From NCBI GenBank assembly GCA_039621445.1, contig CP154954.1, forward strand, positions 30,260,395 to 30,324,394: 64,000 bases of DNA, read 5' to 3'. Each line of letters opens with the position of its first letter. Within the stretch, counting starts at the first letter, position 1. Below the pieces are notes generated by a model. That model did no database searches. It saw only the letters and a list, made by a program, of their open reading frames with translations, and was not told the DNA's origin. Of this stretch, positions 46,475 to 57,395 are shown one piece after another. A program made the position numbers and the translations under genes. This DNA comes from Euglena gracilis. Its lineage: Eukaryota > Euglenida > Euglenophyceae > Euglenales.

Positions 46475-48010
46475 TTGGAGGTCATCCAATCGAGCCGATG
46501 GGTGTCATTGCAAAAGCTCCGGATCAAAATCAACATTTTTAATCCTCCCCTCCAAGCTGCCTCCTGTCAGAATTTCACAATACCCAACTTTCTTGACCTA
46601 CTGCAAGAATTTTACCAAAATTACCAAAACACTGAAAACCTTGAATCAACTCATCCAGGGTTTTTTTTTTAAAACCGGGTGGGAGGGGTTGGCACCCACC
46701 CACCCCCAGAGGTGAGCCCCCCCTGGGGGGGGGCCCACCCACTTTTGCCCGAAAATAGCCAAAAAATGCCAAAAATAGCACCTTTTCAAAAATTTTCGGC
46801 GCCAAAAAAGATGTACCCACCAGCCCGTACCCCAACCCCCCGGGGGGGATCCAAGGGACAAGCCAAGGCTCTACGGGGAAGGCAGGTGGGGGAAGTCGAA
46901 TCCCCCCCCCAGGCAAAGCCGGGTTGCTGGGTCGAGCCCTCCCAACCATACAATTGCTTACCGACCCCCCCCGGGGGGGGGGGGAGGGGGGGTCACTCCA
47001 CTTTTTTAAAAACCAGTCAGTCACTCATTTTCAAAAAACCAGCCAGTCGGCCACTCAGAAAAACGGCCACTTTCCAGTCACTTTAGGCCCAAAATTTTTT
47101 TCCGGCGCCTTCGGTCACTCAAGCCACTTTTGCCCACTCCTGGCCGACCCCCCCCCCGGGGGGGGGGGGAGGGGTCCGGGCCAAAAACCAGTCAGTCACT
47201 CTGAAAAAACCAGTCACCCACCCCCGCGGGGGGGGGGGGGGTCGGTCAGTGCTTAAGCAATTGCCTGCACCCAACCCACCACAGCACCAAACAAACGAAT
47301 CATTATCCAAAACAGTGTTCCAATCTAGCGGGCTTGCCATTCAGGAGCTGGGGCCGTGGCTGCAGCATCGCCCAGCATCGGAACCCCACCTCTGGTCTCC
47401 AAAAATCCAGCATCGCCCAGCATCATCAGAGGTGCTTGCTGATGCTGAACATGATACCCACTGGAGGGGAAAATCCCCCGTCCACAGAGCACATGCATTT
47501 GGCTCTCAGCAAAACCATTTGCACGAAAACATTTTGTGGGCTTTCTTTCCTTTCCTTTTGGTGCAACGCACGGCAATCTGGAACTGATTTCCTGGGCTTT
47601 GCCATTGTGCCGAAATTGGGGATCTGAATTGGTCTGAGGGTCACCTGTGGAGGTCATCCAATCGAGCCGATGGGTGTCATTGCAAAAGCTCCGGATCAAA
47701 ATCAACATAATCAATCCTCTCTTCCAAGCTGATTCATTTCACAATCCCCATGAGCTGGATCAACTAACTCATCCTTGCCTGGATGAGCCAGGGCTGGTAC
47801 GGGGAAGGCGGGTGGGGGAAATTGAGCCCTCTCCAGGCAAAGCCACCCAACCCACCACAGCACCACACACAAACGAATCATTATCCAAAACAGCATTCCC
47901 GCCAGTCCAGCGTGCTTGCCATTCAGGAGGAGGGGCCGTGGCTGCCGGTGGAGGTCATCCAATCGAGCCTATGGGTGTCATTGCAGAGCTCCGGGCCAAA
48001 CAGCAAAGCT
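46475..48010. repeat. GGTCATCCAATCGAGCC repeats with a CAATTGCTTA-ended element
   Basis: The block GAGGTCATCCAATCGAGCC-ATGGGTGTCATTGCA, with a following AGCTCCGG, occurs at about 46480, 47650 and 47947 on the same strand. It is followed by related CTTCCAAGCTG and CAGGCAAAGCC-ACCCAACCCACCACAGCACC segments. These are three imperfect, roughly 300-1100 base spaced copies. No exon found. Confidence 0.6.
46951..47263. mobile_element. CAATTGCTTA-ended repeat element
   Basis: The left end CAATTGCTTACCGACCCCCC and right end GGGGGGTCGGTCAGTGCTTAAGCAATTG are inverted, with an extra AGCACTGA in one arm. Inside are four CCAGTCAGTCAC-like motifs and a CCGGCGCCTTCGG hairpin. Pieces of the same element occur at 1.29, 4.05-4.32, 5.15, 6.9-7.3, 8.2 and 62.8-63.1 kb. 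No clean target duplication seen. Confidence 0.6.
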
Positions 48011-48414
48011 AATCCTCCCTCCCACCACACTGGCAGCCGTGGATGGCCGCCCCACCCGTTTTCTGTGGCCCTGGAGGGACGGATGCTGATCAGCCAGGGG
48101 AATCATTGTGCCATCACAGTGTGAACTCTGGTGTTGAGAAATATGATGTGCATCATGCAAACTTTTGCGCCTTGTCGGCTGTCAGTCCACCCAATGCCAA
48201 TTCAGGGTAACTGCATGTGAACAAACATCTGGGGCAAGACAATTGCGTTCTTGAAGGGACAATCCATCTCAAGCCATTGGGGCCATCAGACTCCAGACTC
48301 CGTACATGAATCACAATTCATTTCGGTGGTGTGCAACGGTGGTGGTCATCACAAGGCACAGCGGCCACACATCTGGGGATGAATCCACCTGAACAAGTGG
48401 GGGATGTCCAGCCT

Positions 48415-48645
48415 TGTGGGGGGGGGGGGGGCTGTGAAATGGTCGCCTCCGGGGGGGTTTGGCGTGGCGAGGGGGGCCCGGATGGGGGGGGAGGGGTGCG
48501 CGGGGGTTTTCCAAGAAAATTTTCTTTGGCGCGGCTGACATGGCGTGGCAAGGGGGTCGGGAAGGGGGTGGGAGGGGGTAAAATGGCATGGCGAGGGGGT
48601 CGGTGAGGGGGGGGGAGGGGTGTGCCGACCCCCCCCCAGGACAGC
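48415..48645. mobile_element. G-rich repeat GTGTGCCGAC family, copy 2
   Basis: Carries the TTTGGCGTGGCGAGGGGG, GTGCGCGGGGGTTTTCCAAG and GGTGTGCCGACCCCCCC blocks of the copy at 36505-36745 in the same order. Confidence 0.6.
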
Positions 48646-48780
48646 TCAAAACCCCAGAACACACCCAAACCAAAAACCCAGAGCACACCAAAAAACCTCT
48701 TCATTGGAAATACGTGGACGAACTTCACCGGTGAACTTCACCGGTGAACTTCACCAGGGAAGTTTCTCCATGAAATTCCT

Positions 48781-49569
48781 TTAGGGGCAGAGCCCCCAAC
48801 CCCTGCCAAACCTCCTTTGTGCAGCTTGAATCAATGTGCAATCTTCCAGCCATTGCGGCAATGGAGCAACGGGTCCCAAAAGTGTCACAGCTTCTTGGAA
48901 GCAAGCAAGAGCATCCACTGGGGCGCGTTGGAAGGCTGATGGGATGCCCAAAGTATCAGGACCCCTCCTGATGTGAACAATTCCGGCAATGCGGGCTGGT
49001 ACTCTAACAGAGCTGGGATCTGAAATACCCAAGCCAACCAGGCGGATGGGAAGGGTGATTTGTTCCCACCGTTGTGGAGTACAGGGTGCTCCCAATAGAC
49101 CCTCGAAGCAATTGCGCAGGGTGGTGCAAGTGCTGAAGGCTGCGCATTCGGGACGACCCATCGACAATGAGGAGGCAGGAATTCGCAGGAGAACAGGCAA
49201 CGCCGAGTATCTTGCTCCATAGCTGGCGTTTTTTTTTGTTTTTTTTATTAAAAAAAAACGGGCAAAAAAAACGGCAAAAAAAACAAAGGGGAAAATGATG
49301 GTCCAAATTTTGCCTTTGATCGCAAGGGTGAACCAATCTTGAGAGAGGACAGCCTTCAGGAAGGCCCAAAGGGAGTGTAAGGTCAGCCATCTTGGATTTG
49401 CATTAAAGTTCCGTAATAATGTCACAAAAGTGCAAGTGACCTGGACAACTGACCCACGAGGAATGTGCACCAAGGTGGGCCCCAAACCAATTTCTTCAAA
49501 AGAAGGCGACAATGCTGCCCCGCCATCTGGGAATGCCCCCGGGGAAACAGAGCAAGACATAGCTGGCAC
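48781..49569 (-). pseudogene. LINE reverse-transcriptase thumb region, with a poly-T/poly-A hairpin inserted
   Basis: Reads RWLTLHSLWAFLKAVLSQDW before the insert and YSALPVLLRIPASS after it, then TLPIRLVGLGISDPSSVRVP, ARIAGIVHIRRGPDTLG and LLGPVAPLPQWLEDCTLIQA. The LPIRLGGLGI-x-DP signature is typical of the region after the RT domain in LINE ORF2. The LGPVAPLPQW block overlaps the start of the 29-kb copy, so the two fragments are one family. The insert at about 49227-49290 (CGTTTTTTTTTG…AAAAAACGGC) keeps the frame open but adds Phe/Lys-rich junk. Confidence 0.65.
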
Positions 49570-49749
49570 TTCGTTTAAACGAAGTCAAAAAAAAACACGT
49601 TTTTTGGCCGTGCCAACCCCCCCTTCAAAAATCGGCCAAAAACCGGCGCCGAAAGCGCCGGGAAAAAAGTTTTAAGGCCTTTTTTTGGGTCTAAAAGGCC
49701 ATTTTTGGTGTCAAATTTTCATCTGTCTGGGGGGGGGGGGGTCCCGAAA

Positions 49750-50035
49750 ATCCCAACTGAAACCGTGTTCAATCCACGATGTACAGCGTCGTGGAAAACC
49801 GTGTTCAGTTCACGTGTACAGCAAAAAAACGTGTTCTGAACACGTTTTTTGACGCCGTACACCTGGACGAACACGGTTTTCTGTGCAAAAAAAAAGTGTT
49901 CTGAATACGGTTTTCGACACCGTACACGCGTTCAGAACACGGTTTTCTGTGAGAAAACCGTGTTCTGAACACGTTTTCTGGCACCGTACACGTGGACGAA
50001 CACGGTTTTCTGCCAGGAAACCGTGTTCACTGTGA
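49750..50035. repeat. AAAACCGTGTTCTGAACACG palindromic repeat, block 1
   Basis: Repeated and inverted units of AAAACCGTGTTC, GAACACGTTTT, CCGTACACGTG and GAACACGGTTTTCTG. Block 2 is at 50685-51015. The two bracket a 650-base segment holding the candidate terminal exon at 50498-50634. Confidence 0.8.
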
Positions 50036-50497
50036 AATGTGAAAAAATGTGTGATTACTGAGACCGTGAGAGGGATGATCGCAAACAAGGAGAATGGGCT
50101 CCCTTCCATCCGGCAGCTTTCTCGTCCAAAGCCTTCGCTGCCAGAGGGGCAAAGAAGGCTGGGGAGGAGGCCACAATTGGTGGGCCGTTGCGATCTGACA
50201 CCCTGTATTCAAACACAAGGGAATTCAGGTACGCACGAAAGGACGAAATTGGCATGGAACGAACACGAATATTGGTGCCAGCCCTCTCTGTACGTACAGC
50301 AACGCATGCCAACTGCTGCTGAGGAGTTGAGTACAACTCCCGAGCATCAATACACCAGCGTGCCCACCCCAAAAAAACATACGTCCTGGCGTACTGTGTA
50401 CTGGTGTACGTGGCGTGCTGCACCCCATGGGCTGCGCATACCCCCATGTACTCTGTGAAACAATTTAGGGCAGCCATTCGTTCCCGACGGTAATCTT

Positions 50498-50634
50498 TTA
50501 CTGAGGTATTTCACCAAGCAAAGCGTCAACTTCCTCAGCTGGAGAGTTCACCTTTTGGAGGGCATCCACAAACTCCTTTACCGAGGGAGGGGAGGGCATC
50601 TGGCACTCAGCGAGGTTAGCCAGGCGCAACATGG
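50498..50634 (-). CDS. Candidate terminal exon of an unknown gene
   Basis: After the acceptor TTCGTTCTCAG the frame reads MLRLANLAECQMPSPPSVK, EFVDALQKVNSPAEEVDALL, GEIPQ and a TAA stop. Two bases precede the Met codon, matching a one-base overhang from the 51222-51295 exon (joined as …GMLEVPMLRL…). Helical, leucine/valine patterned content looks like real protein. No family is recognised. It lies between two blocks of the ACACG palindromic repeat. Confidence 0.4.
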
Positions 50635-50684
50635 CTGAGAACGAAGAAAGCAGGAGAGGAAAAGGGGGGAAATCCAAAAGTGAA

Positions 50685-51015
50685 CACGTTTTTTGACGCC
50701 GTACACGTGGACGAACACGGTTTTCTGTGAGAAAACCGTGTTCTGAACACATTTTTTGACACCGTACACGTGTTCAGAACACGGTTTTCCGTGAGAAAAC
50801 CGTGTTCTGAACACGTTTTCTGACACCGTACACGTGGACGAACACGGTTTTCTGCCAGAAAACCGTGATCTGAAAACGTTTTTTGTCAAAAAGCGTGTTG
50901 CCCCATTTTCGTACATGTGTTCACTATAATCGCATTTTTTTTTGCGCGAATCACGTGGACTTGAACACGGTTTTCCACATGACGCTGTACATCGTGGACT
51001 ACGAACACGGTTTCA
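50685..51015. repeat. AAAACCGTGTTCTGAACACG palindromic repeat, block 2
   Basis: Same units as block 1, in several tandem and inverted copies. Related but distinct palindromes (GTGTTCCAGAACGCC; CCGTGTTTGGGC) occur at 36048-36155 and 56030-56100. Confidence 0.8.
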
Positions 51016-51221
51016 ATTTTGTTTCGTGATCTGATTCCGCTTTTTCACAAAAAAACGGGGGCGCCTTCAGCGCCCCCGGTTTTTTGGTGAAAAAGCGGGA
51101 TCAGATCACGAAACACTTTACAGTACAGGGGGGGAGGGGGGGGTCCCCCAAAAACCCCAACTGTACTGCCGTCTCCCCATTGGGCGCACGTAGATCGGAA
51201 GGTTGCAGAGCGTGCCTGTAC

Positions 51222-51295
51222 GTACCTCCAACATCCCAGTAAAAATCCGCATTGCCAGAGCCACCTCCACCACCTGCGCGCACTCGTCTTGTAGC
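51222..51295 (-). CDS. Candidate internal exon of an unknown gene
   Basis: The acceptor TTCTTCATTTCAG is strong. The frame reads LQDECAQVVEVALAMRIFTG and then MLEV. Two overlapping donors exist (GAG/GTACGTAC and GGTAC/GTACAG). The second matches the phase of the 50498-50634 exon. The exon lies just downstream of LINE debris, so a transposon origin is possible. Confidence 0.35.
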
Positions 51296-51309
51296 CTGAA
51301 ATGAAGAAA

Positions 51310-52035
51310 GTGTCGACAAGGAGCGCCTTCTCAACCGGGTCGAAACTCTTGTCGGACACAGTGCCATCTCCGAGGCATGTCGTGCCACATGGAAAACTGT
51401 GCTGATGGCGCGACCACTTCGCCCATCAGCACTACTCTCCGGGGATGTGCAACCAAATCCAGGCCCGGCAACAAGCAGCAATGCCGTTCCACAAGCAGCA
51501 CCCCTCCACCGCGCCTGCCCTTTCTTCCTCAGTTGCACATTTCAAACCTTTGATGAAGCAGCCATGCAACATCATGTTGATCGGATTCACGTATCCAGAG
51601 CGCAAATTCCGAAGAGACTTTGGCCGATTGCCATCCTGCCATGTGGCCAGCAGCAGGTCGGCGGGCCGTAGAGAGGTATTTGGCTGATTGGGTACCGGAA
51701 CCTCACGCTGGACACTTTGGCTGTTTGTGGACAAGAGGTTGAATGAAGCGTCCTGGACGGCGTTGTGTTTGTTGGCAAAATTATTCCGGATGCAGCACAT
51801 CTCGTGGTCACCGTGGACGTCAGTGACGCTCTGGCATCCTGCGCACGTGCCGCTTAAGTCTGCCAGAGGCAGCCCCAACCACCATTTCAGCCCGATGCGG
51901 TAGTCTTCAGCATCAATCGTCGTGTGGAGGGCCTCGTGGGGTGCCACTGCCATCCATCCATGACCGACACCATGGGCCTGTTCCATCAGGCGGGCCTGGT
52001 CTCTCGGCAAGGTTCGGTTTAGCAGGCCGTCCACC
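51310..52035 (-). pseudogene. LINE 3' fragment, second subfamily
   Basis: Reads HGWMAVAPHEALHTTIDA, YRIGLKWWLGLPLADLSG, CAGCQSVTDVHGDHEMCC, NKHNAVQDASFNLL, SLRPADLLLATWQDG and, after a likely frameshift, EEERAGAVEGCCLWNGIAA and RHASEMALCPTRVSTRLRRR. The Cys-x2-Cys…His…Cys knuckle, NAVQDA and RPADLL correspond in order to the same landmarks in the 29-kb copy but are clearly diverged. No upstream RT is attached. Confidence 0.6.
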
Positions 52036-52099
52036 GTGGCACGTGATATCTAGGTCTGCCACCACTGCTGTGACGTGTGGTATCAAGAGGCGGAAGCGA

Positions 52100-52765
52100 A
52101 GGAAGCAGGTGTGAGCAATCGTTGGCTCTCGGGGTGTTGAGTCCAAGTGCGGACACCCCACCACCCAACTACGCGAATATGCTGAAATCTTGGCGCGATG
52201 CATTGCATTTTCCTAACTCTCTTCATCAGACCAGACCAGACGCGCGCCGCCAAAACATTATATATTCGGCAGCACTTCGTTCCCCTGCGTCATATGTTCA
52301 ACGTGAGCCGTTCGTTCCCCTTTCGCTATCTTGCTGACTACCAACAGCACAGGGGGGCAGGAAATTTTCCCTTGTGGCGGCCAACAAAGATGTCCAGCAG
52401 GATGCAACAATTGTGTATTTCAGCTGTGAGCCTCGTGGGAGCCAGCCAGCACCTTTTTCCAAGGCAGAATGCTGGTCGAAATCCCCAGAACACCTTCAAA
52501 AACACCATTTTCAGCGATCCGCATCAAAAAATTTTCGGTTAAGCCTGGCTTCACCAGGATGGCCCCAACTTTGGTGCTGTTTTTAAGATGTCAGGCTAAA
52601 GTGGGCCTAAATTTCGGCCTACTTCTAACCCAACTCCTTCAACAACCCTAAACTTTCCACTTAGAAAAACAGTACCCTCAGTCTGAATAAAACTTTCTTT
52701 GGCTTTTTTTTGCCCCTTCGAGGCAGGCATCATACCACTGTGCCAAAAAATACCTTTGAACTGTC
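52100..52765. other. Stretch without supported genes
   Basis: Plain sequence with short frames. No repeat ends, splice-supported exon or motif recognised. Confidence 0.35.
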
Positions 52766-52866
52766 ATGAGCCCGATCTCCGAGGACTTCAACTTCGATGT
52801 CGCAGTCTTTTCGATGGCAGAGTCCTTTGTGTGGAAGTATTTCGAGAAAGATCATACTGGGCGTGT
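52766..52866 (+). pseudogene. Possible BED-finger start of a hAT transposase
   Basis: From ATG: MSPISEDFNFDVAVFSMAE and then SFVWKYFEKDHTG. The SxVWxYFxK…G pattern resembles the opening of BED zinc fingers, which head many hAT transposases. The expected Cys-x2-Cys does not follow in frame. It may be beyond a splice junction, or the gene may be decayed. No other transposase part was found nearby. Confidence 0.3.
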
Positions 52867-52879
52867 ATTTTTTGAGGTT

Positions 52880-54280
52880 GCTTTTTGTGTGTGTGTTTTT
52901 TTTGAATTTATAACAATCTTTTTTTCAAAAAAAAAAGTCCACGAGGGTTTGGAGGGAAGGAAGAATTACTGACCGCCCATGTTGGTCAATCACCTCTTGG
53001 GCAACAGGCCAAAACAAAGAGAATCCTCTGGCCCAGGGAATGAGTGTGCCATCTTTTGTGTCTAGTGCCTTTGTTTGCAACCTGACCTTGAAAAATTTTA
53101 TGTTACACCTAACACCTGAGATTTTAACACTTCACACCTCTAATTTTGTACTTTCGGTCAATTTTTTTTGCACTTTATCTCAAGAATGTTTGCACATGCC
53201 AACAATTTGTCTGCACTTTATCTCAAAAATGTTTGCACTGAATCCCAAAAATATTTGCGTCCGTTCCGAAAATTTTTGCGCTCGGATCGGGTGTTTTGCA
53301 CAGTTGTCCTTTGAAACTCCAATCGAAATGGATCTTTTTCCATAAAATGACGGAGGGCAAATTTTTCCGAAACAAGTGCAAACATTTTTGGGATGCAGTG
53401 CAAAAATTTTTGAGGCCTTTGGGCAATTTTTTTAGGGCGCTGGGCAAAATTTTGACAGGTCGTGGGCAAACATTTCAGACGCTAGGTGTAGTGATATTTG
53501 TTTGAAGCCCCCCCCCCCCCCGAATGTTCTGTGTGTTCGTTCGAAGGTCCGCAATGGAATATTCGAGGCAGCCTCACCACTGGACCCCTCCTTTTTCCTT
53601 ACCCTCACCCCCCCCCCCATTTGGCTGATGGCCGGGCTCCCCTTTGGACCCACCTAACCAATTGGGGGGGGGGCATTTTGGCTCGTGCAAGCAACGACAT
53701 TGGGGGGCGCTTGGGAGCTTGGAAAATGGAAAAGGTGCTGGCTGGACCGGGGGGGGGGGGTAGGGGTGTGGTACTGGTGGCTGGCCCAAGTGATATGCAA
53801 AACCTGGCAGCCCATGTTTTGACGAGGCACATTTTTTGTTGGCCAAAAAAATACAGACAAATTTGAATGATGTCAAAGAAAACGTGTGCCCCCCCCCCCG
53901 CTTCCTGAACCACCCCCATGGTCAAATGTCATTTTTGCATGGTTGGCCCCCATGTATGGTTGGCCAACACCCCCTCCCAAATTGATGGACCTTCCCTACA
54001 ACATTGTAATTGAAAGTACCCCCAGGTTCCTTTTTAAGGCTCCAGGTCGCCCCACCCAAAGTCGGGACGCATTAGGGTATTTCAAAAAAAAATTCTTCAC
54101 AGCTTCGCCCCAAAATTGAAACCGCCTCATATTACCCTCACCCCCTGGGCGATTCCCTTATTCTGGTTCTCATCGTGTTTCACCGCAGTTACAGGTATCT
54201 GGGCTCCTCCAAGTGGTATTTAAAACAGTTATTTCTTTGTTTGGCGTAGAATGGCAGGACTCTCACAATAATTTTGTTTT
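52880..54280. other. Stretch without supported genes
   Basis: 53180-53480 is rich in TTTGCACT-TATCTCAA / AAATTTTTG units. 53505-53770 has C/G-runs, including TTACCCTCACCCCCCC, which resembles an end of the TA-flanked class. 53940-54170 is unremarkable. No exon seen before the UGDH gene. Confidence 0.4.
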
Positions 54281-54284
54281 TCAG

Positions 54285-54379
54285 GGCACAAAATGGCTGA
54301 CTTCAAAGTGAAGATTTTGTGCATTGGCGCTGGGTACGTTGGTGGTCCAACGATGGCAGTCATCGCTTTCAAATGTCCC
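54285..54379 (+). CDS. UGDH: UDP-glucose 6-dehydrogenase, first coding exon
   Basis: Follows a strong acceptor TTTTGTTTTTCAG, so a 5' UTR exon must lie upstream. ATG is at 54293. It encodes MADFKVKILCIGAGYVGGP and TMAVIAFKCP, the NAD-binding Rossmann start (GAGYVGGPT is the glycine-rich loop). The enzyme oxidises UDP-glucose to UDP-glucuronate with two NAD+ in the cytosol, feeding cell-wall and glycan synthesis. An in-frame TGA follows CCC. The end at 54379 matches family length, whereas the only GT donor (54375) would drop two residues. Confidence 0.88.
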
Positions 54380-54659
54380 TGACAGGGTTTCACATCCCAG
54401 CAAAGACAGGAGGAGACCGTGACTTGGGGGTTGGGTGAAGAAACCCCTGGTTTTGGTCTCGAGATGGGACCACTGCAAGTTCAGCCTCCCCGGATGGCCT
54501 GGCGAAGCTGGATTGAATATTTTTTGAAAAAAAGAGTGAGAATGGCATGGCAATTTGAGGGATTTCGGTTTTAAGCTTTCAGTTCCAAATTTTTGGCGGA
54601 AAAATTCCAACCCACTGGATTCGGGCCCCGGGCGGATATTGGCCATGCTTGCTCTGGAG

Positions 54660-54850
54660 GTTGGGCCGACCTAGGTCGGCACGGCCCAACCATGCTGTTA
54701 TCGACCTCTGGAGGTCGACAGAAATGGCCACTGCACCGCATTACCTCCCCCCCTTTTCAAAGAACTGGTCGGCCCGACCTGTTGCAGTTGCCGACCATAT
54801 GGTCGGCCTGACCAATTGGAGGTCGGGCCGACCATATGGTCGGTAGAAAT
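54660..54850. repeat. GGTCGGGCCGACC palindrome group in UGDH intron 1
   Basis: GGTTGGGCCGACCTAGGTCGGCACGGCCC, GGTCGGCCCGACC, CCGACCATATGGTCGG and GGTCGGGCCGACCATATGGTCGG stand within 190 bases. They recall the GGGCCGACCCTAGGGTCGGCCC palindromes in the foldback arms at 42 and 44.5 kb. Confidence 0.75.
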
Positions 54851-54934
54851 GACCTCAATGGTTTTCCTTTTCAAAAGCATCCATCCAAACCCTTGGCCAA
54901 ACCCCGGAACATAAGAAGGCCATTTTCGCATATA

Positions 54935-55313
54935 CCCTCACCCCCCCTAATTGCCCCCCCCCCCCCAATTGGCTAATTGAGGGTCCCGTTGGACGGTCCA
55001 TTAGCCAATTTGGGGGGGGGGTCGGGCTTATTGCCCATTGGCCGGGGTTATCCCCCCCTAATTGTCCCCCCCCTAATTGGCTACCACACCCCCCCTTATT
55101 TGCCCCCCCCCCCTTAATTGAGCATTTGGGTCCGGGGAGGAAATTTTTTTAGGCGCCGAAGGCGCCGAAAAAAATTTTTGCCCTCTCGCAAAGCCAAATT
55201 TTCGACCCCCCCCCTTATTTGAGCATTTGGGGGGTCCCTTAGCCCGTGGGTGTGCTCAAATAAGGGGGGGGTAATTGGGGGTCCGAAGGAGCCCGGCCAT
55301 TAGCCAAATAGGG
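54935..55313. mobile_element. TA-flanked element CCCTCACCCCC…GGGGGTGAGGG (379 bp) in UGDH intron 1
   Basis: Inverted ends CCCTCACCCCCCC and GGGGGGGTGAGGG with TA outside each. Inside are CCTAATTGCCCCCC and CCCTTATTTGCCCC units and a GGCGCCGAAGGCGCC hairpin at about 55154. No coding capacity. Confidence 0.7.
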
Positions 55314-55499
55314 GGGGTGAGGGTACCCATAAGCTAGGGGGCATTGCAAAACAATTCCTGGTGGCGTTAACCCGTGGCCAAAAAGAATTTCTGACGTTAT
55401 TTGAAGGGTTATATGAGTTGGGTTAGGGTTATGATTCTTATGCAAACAGCAGAACATTTCCTGCTCAACGTTGTTAGATTGGTCTCTACAAGGTTCCCA

Positions 55500-55620
55500 G
55501 CAATCCCAAAGAGCCGCCCAACTTGGGTTAAAAACATGGGGGGACCTGAGCGAGGCGCCAGCAAGGGTCCCCCCATGTGCATTAACCCCAGTTGGGCGGC
55601 TCTTTGGGGTAGCTGGTACC
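55500..55620. repeat. AAAGAGCCGCCCAACT inverted pair
   Basis: CAAAGAGCCGCCCAACTTGGGTTAA-ACATGGGGGGACC is mirrored by GGTCCCCCCATGT-TTAACCCCAGTTGGGCGGCTCTTTGG, forming one long stem around a GAGCGAGGCGCCAGCAA loop. Confidence 0.75.
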
Positions 55621-56221
55621 GTGTAGGAGCCAATTTATCCCGTTTCTGAACAGCCGGCTGCAGCCCTCAAAAAATTTTCAGGCTTCAAAAAGAGGCACTT
55701 GCCAATGGAGCCCTGGATTCGGGCTTTCTTGCCTGTTTTCGAGGTGCCAGCCCGGTTCAGCTGCCAGTAGACCCCTTTTCCAGCCAGCACCTTTTTTCCC
55801 CTAGCGGTAACCCCCCCAGGGTCTTTAAGGAAACCCCTGGACTGAACCATTATTTCCAGAGTGGAAGTGTTGATTTTTGAGTCATTTTGGTCCCGGTGGC
55901 CAGAGACCGACCCTGGAGGGGTTGGGGAGTTGGGTGATTGGTTTTCCAGATCCCCCCCCCCCGGGGGGTGTTGCTGAGCAACGGTATAATTCTGATTAAG
56001 GATGTCAAGAATAAAACAACCTGTTTTTGAAACCGTGTTTGGGCCGATTTCGAGACTTTAAAAGTCTTAAATCTTCGCCCAAAACACGGTTTCAAACAAG
56101 AACAGTGTTTTGGGCCAAGGTTTTAGGAGGGCCCAGGGGCGACCACGGCGCCTTCGGCGCCGCGGTCCCCGCCCCTGGGCTCCCCCTAACTCTTGGCCCA
56201 AACACAGTTCTTGCCACAGTA

Positions 56222-56673
56222 CCCGCCCCCCCCCCCCTTGTCCCCTTGTCCACCGACCACCCCTACATACCGACCACCCCCCGGTCGGGGGTTGCAGGTT
56301 GGGGGGGGGTGTACGACCACCCCCCGGTCGGGGGTTGCAGGTGACCACCAAAATGTTTTTACCTCTCATGTGCTTGTCGACCAGCTTTTTTCCCGTGTTT
56401 CCTGTCCATTGAGTGTTCCTCGTGTTCCCTCCGGGGAGTCCTGTTTTGTTTGAGCATAGCACCTCTGTTGTTGCTATGGTTATTGGTCCCTTACCTCATG
56501 GGGAGAAATATTACCGTTATGAAATTGCACCTTTTTTTGGCTTTTGGTTTTGTTTTGGCCCTAGTGGTACGACCACCCCCGGTCGGGGGTTGCAGGTTGG
56601 GGGGGGGTGTACGACCACCCCCCGGTCGGGGGTCGTAGGAACCCGGCCGTTGGACAAGGGGGGGGGGGGCGGG
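56222..56673. mobile_element. TA-flanked element CCCGCCCCC…GGGGGCGGG (452 bp), with smaller palindromes inside
   Basis: Ends CCCGCCCCCCCCCCCTTGTCC and GGACAAGGGGGGGGGGGCGGG are perfect inverted repeats apart from run length, with TA outside each. Inside, two GTACGACCACCCCCCGGTCGGGGG-type palindromes occur. The one at 56570-56635 itself has TA at both ends, so it may be a separate insertion. Confidence 0.7.
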
Positions 56674-56939
56674 TACAACAAGGCAATGGTTTTGCCAAAT
56701 AAAAGTTTCATGCATGCTTTTTTGTTGGTTTTGGGGGGTTAAACATGTTTCTCAGTCTGAAGTGTTTGTTTTGAACAACATCTTTGGCCCTGACCCCCAA
56801 GGGTGCATGGAGAGAGCCAGGGTGGTCTATACGGGACGGGATTTTTCTTTTTTTTTCCTGTTCAGGACGGCCCTGAAGCCCTCAGGCCTAAGAGTCTGTC
56901 TGCCAAGGGCAGAACTGGGGGGCGTGAACCGGGTCGGGA

Positions 56940-57395
56940 GGAGCCCAGGTAACCGCGGTGTAACCGCAGTGAGAGCAAGAGCAAAGGTATCAGTATCAGT
57001 CCAATGCTTCATGACAAGGGGGTTGGAGGGGGGGGAAGCCCCCCCCCCCAAATGAGACCTGGGATTTTTTGGGTCCGTTACTTGAAAACTGCAGGGGTTC
57101 TTATTTTTGGGGGATCTTATTTTTGGATTTTTTTTGACCAACCTGGACCCAAAGACATCATTTTCCAGGTTCCCAAAAAAACCAAAAGTTTTCCTTCGGC
57201 GCTTCGCGATACGCGTAAATTGGTTCAATTCATCTTTTAGCCTGTTTTTGGAACTCAAATATCCCAAATTGTTGACAGGTGGAATCCAAACCAAGATCAT
57301 CGTGTGAATTGAAAGAGAATTTTGACCTCCATTACCTTGCGGTTACACCGCGGTGTGACCGCGGTGCAACCGCGGTGATAACCGCGGTGTGGGCT
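56940..57395. repeat. AACCGCGGTG tandem motifs bracketing a dispersed repeat
   Basis: TAACCGCGGTGTAACCGCAGTG at 56950 and six further ACCGCGGTG units at 57343-57392. Between them, 57050-57290 carries GAGACCTGGGATTTTTTGGGTCC, TTCTTATTTTTGGGGG and CTTCGGCGCTTCGCG blocks shared with 11280-11500. Confidence 0.6.

Noticed and set aside
50055-50477. 140-residue minus-strand frame
   Set aside because: No recognised motif; could be LINE debris or chance between palindromic blocks. Not strong enough to list as a gene.
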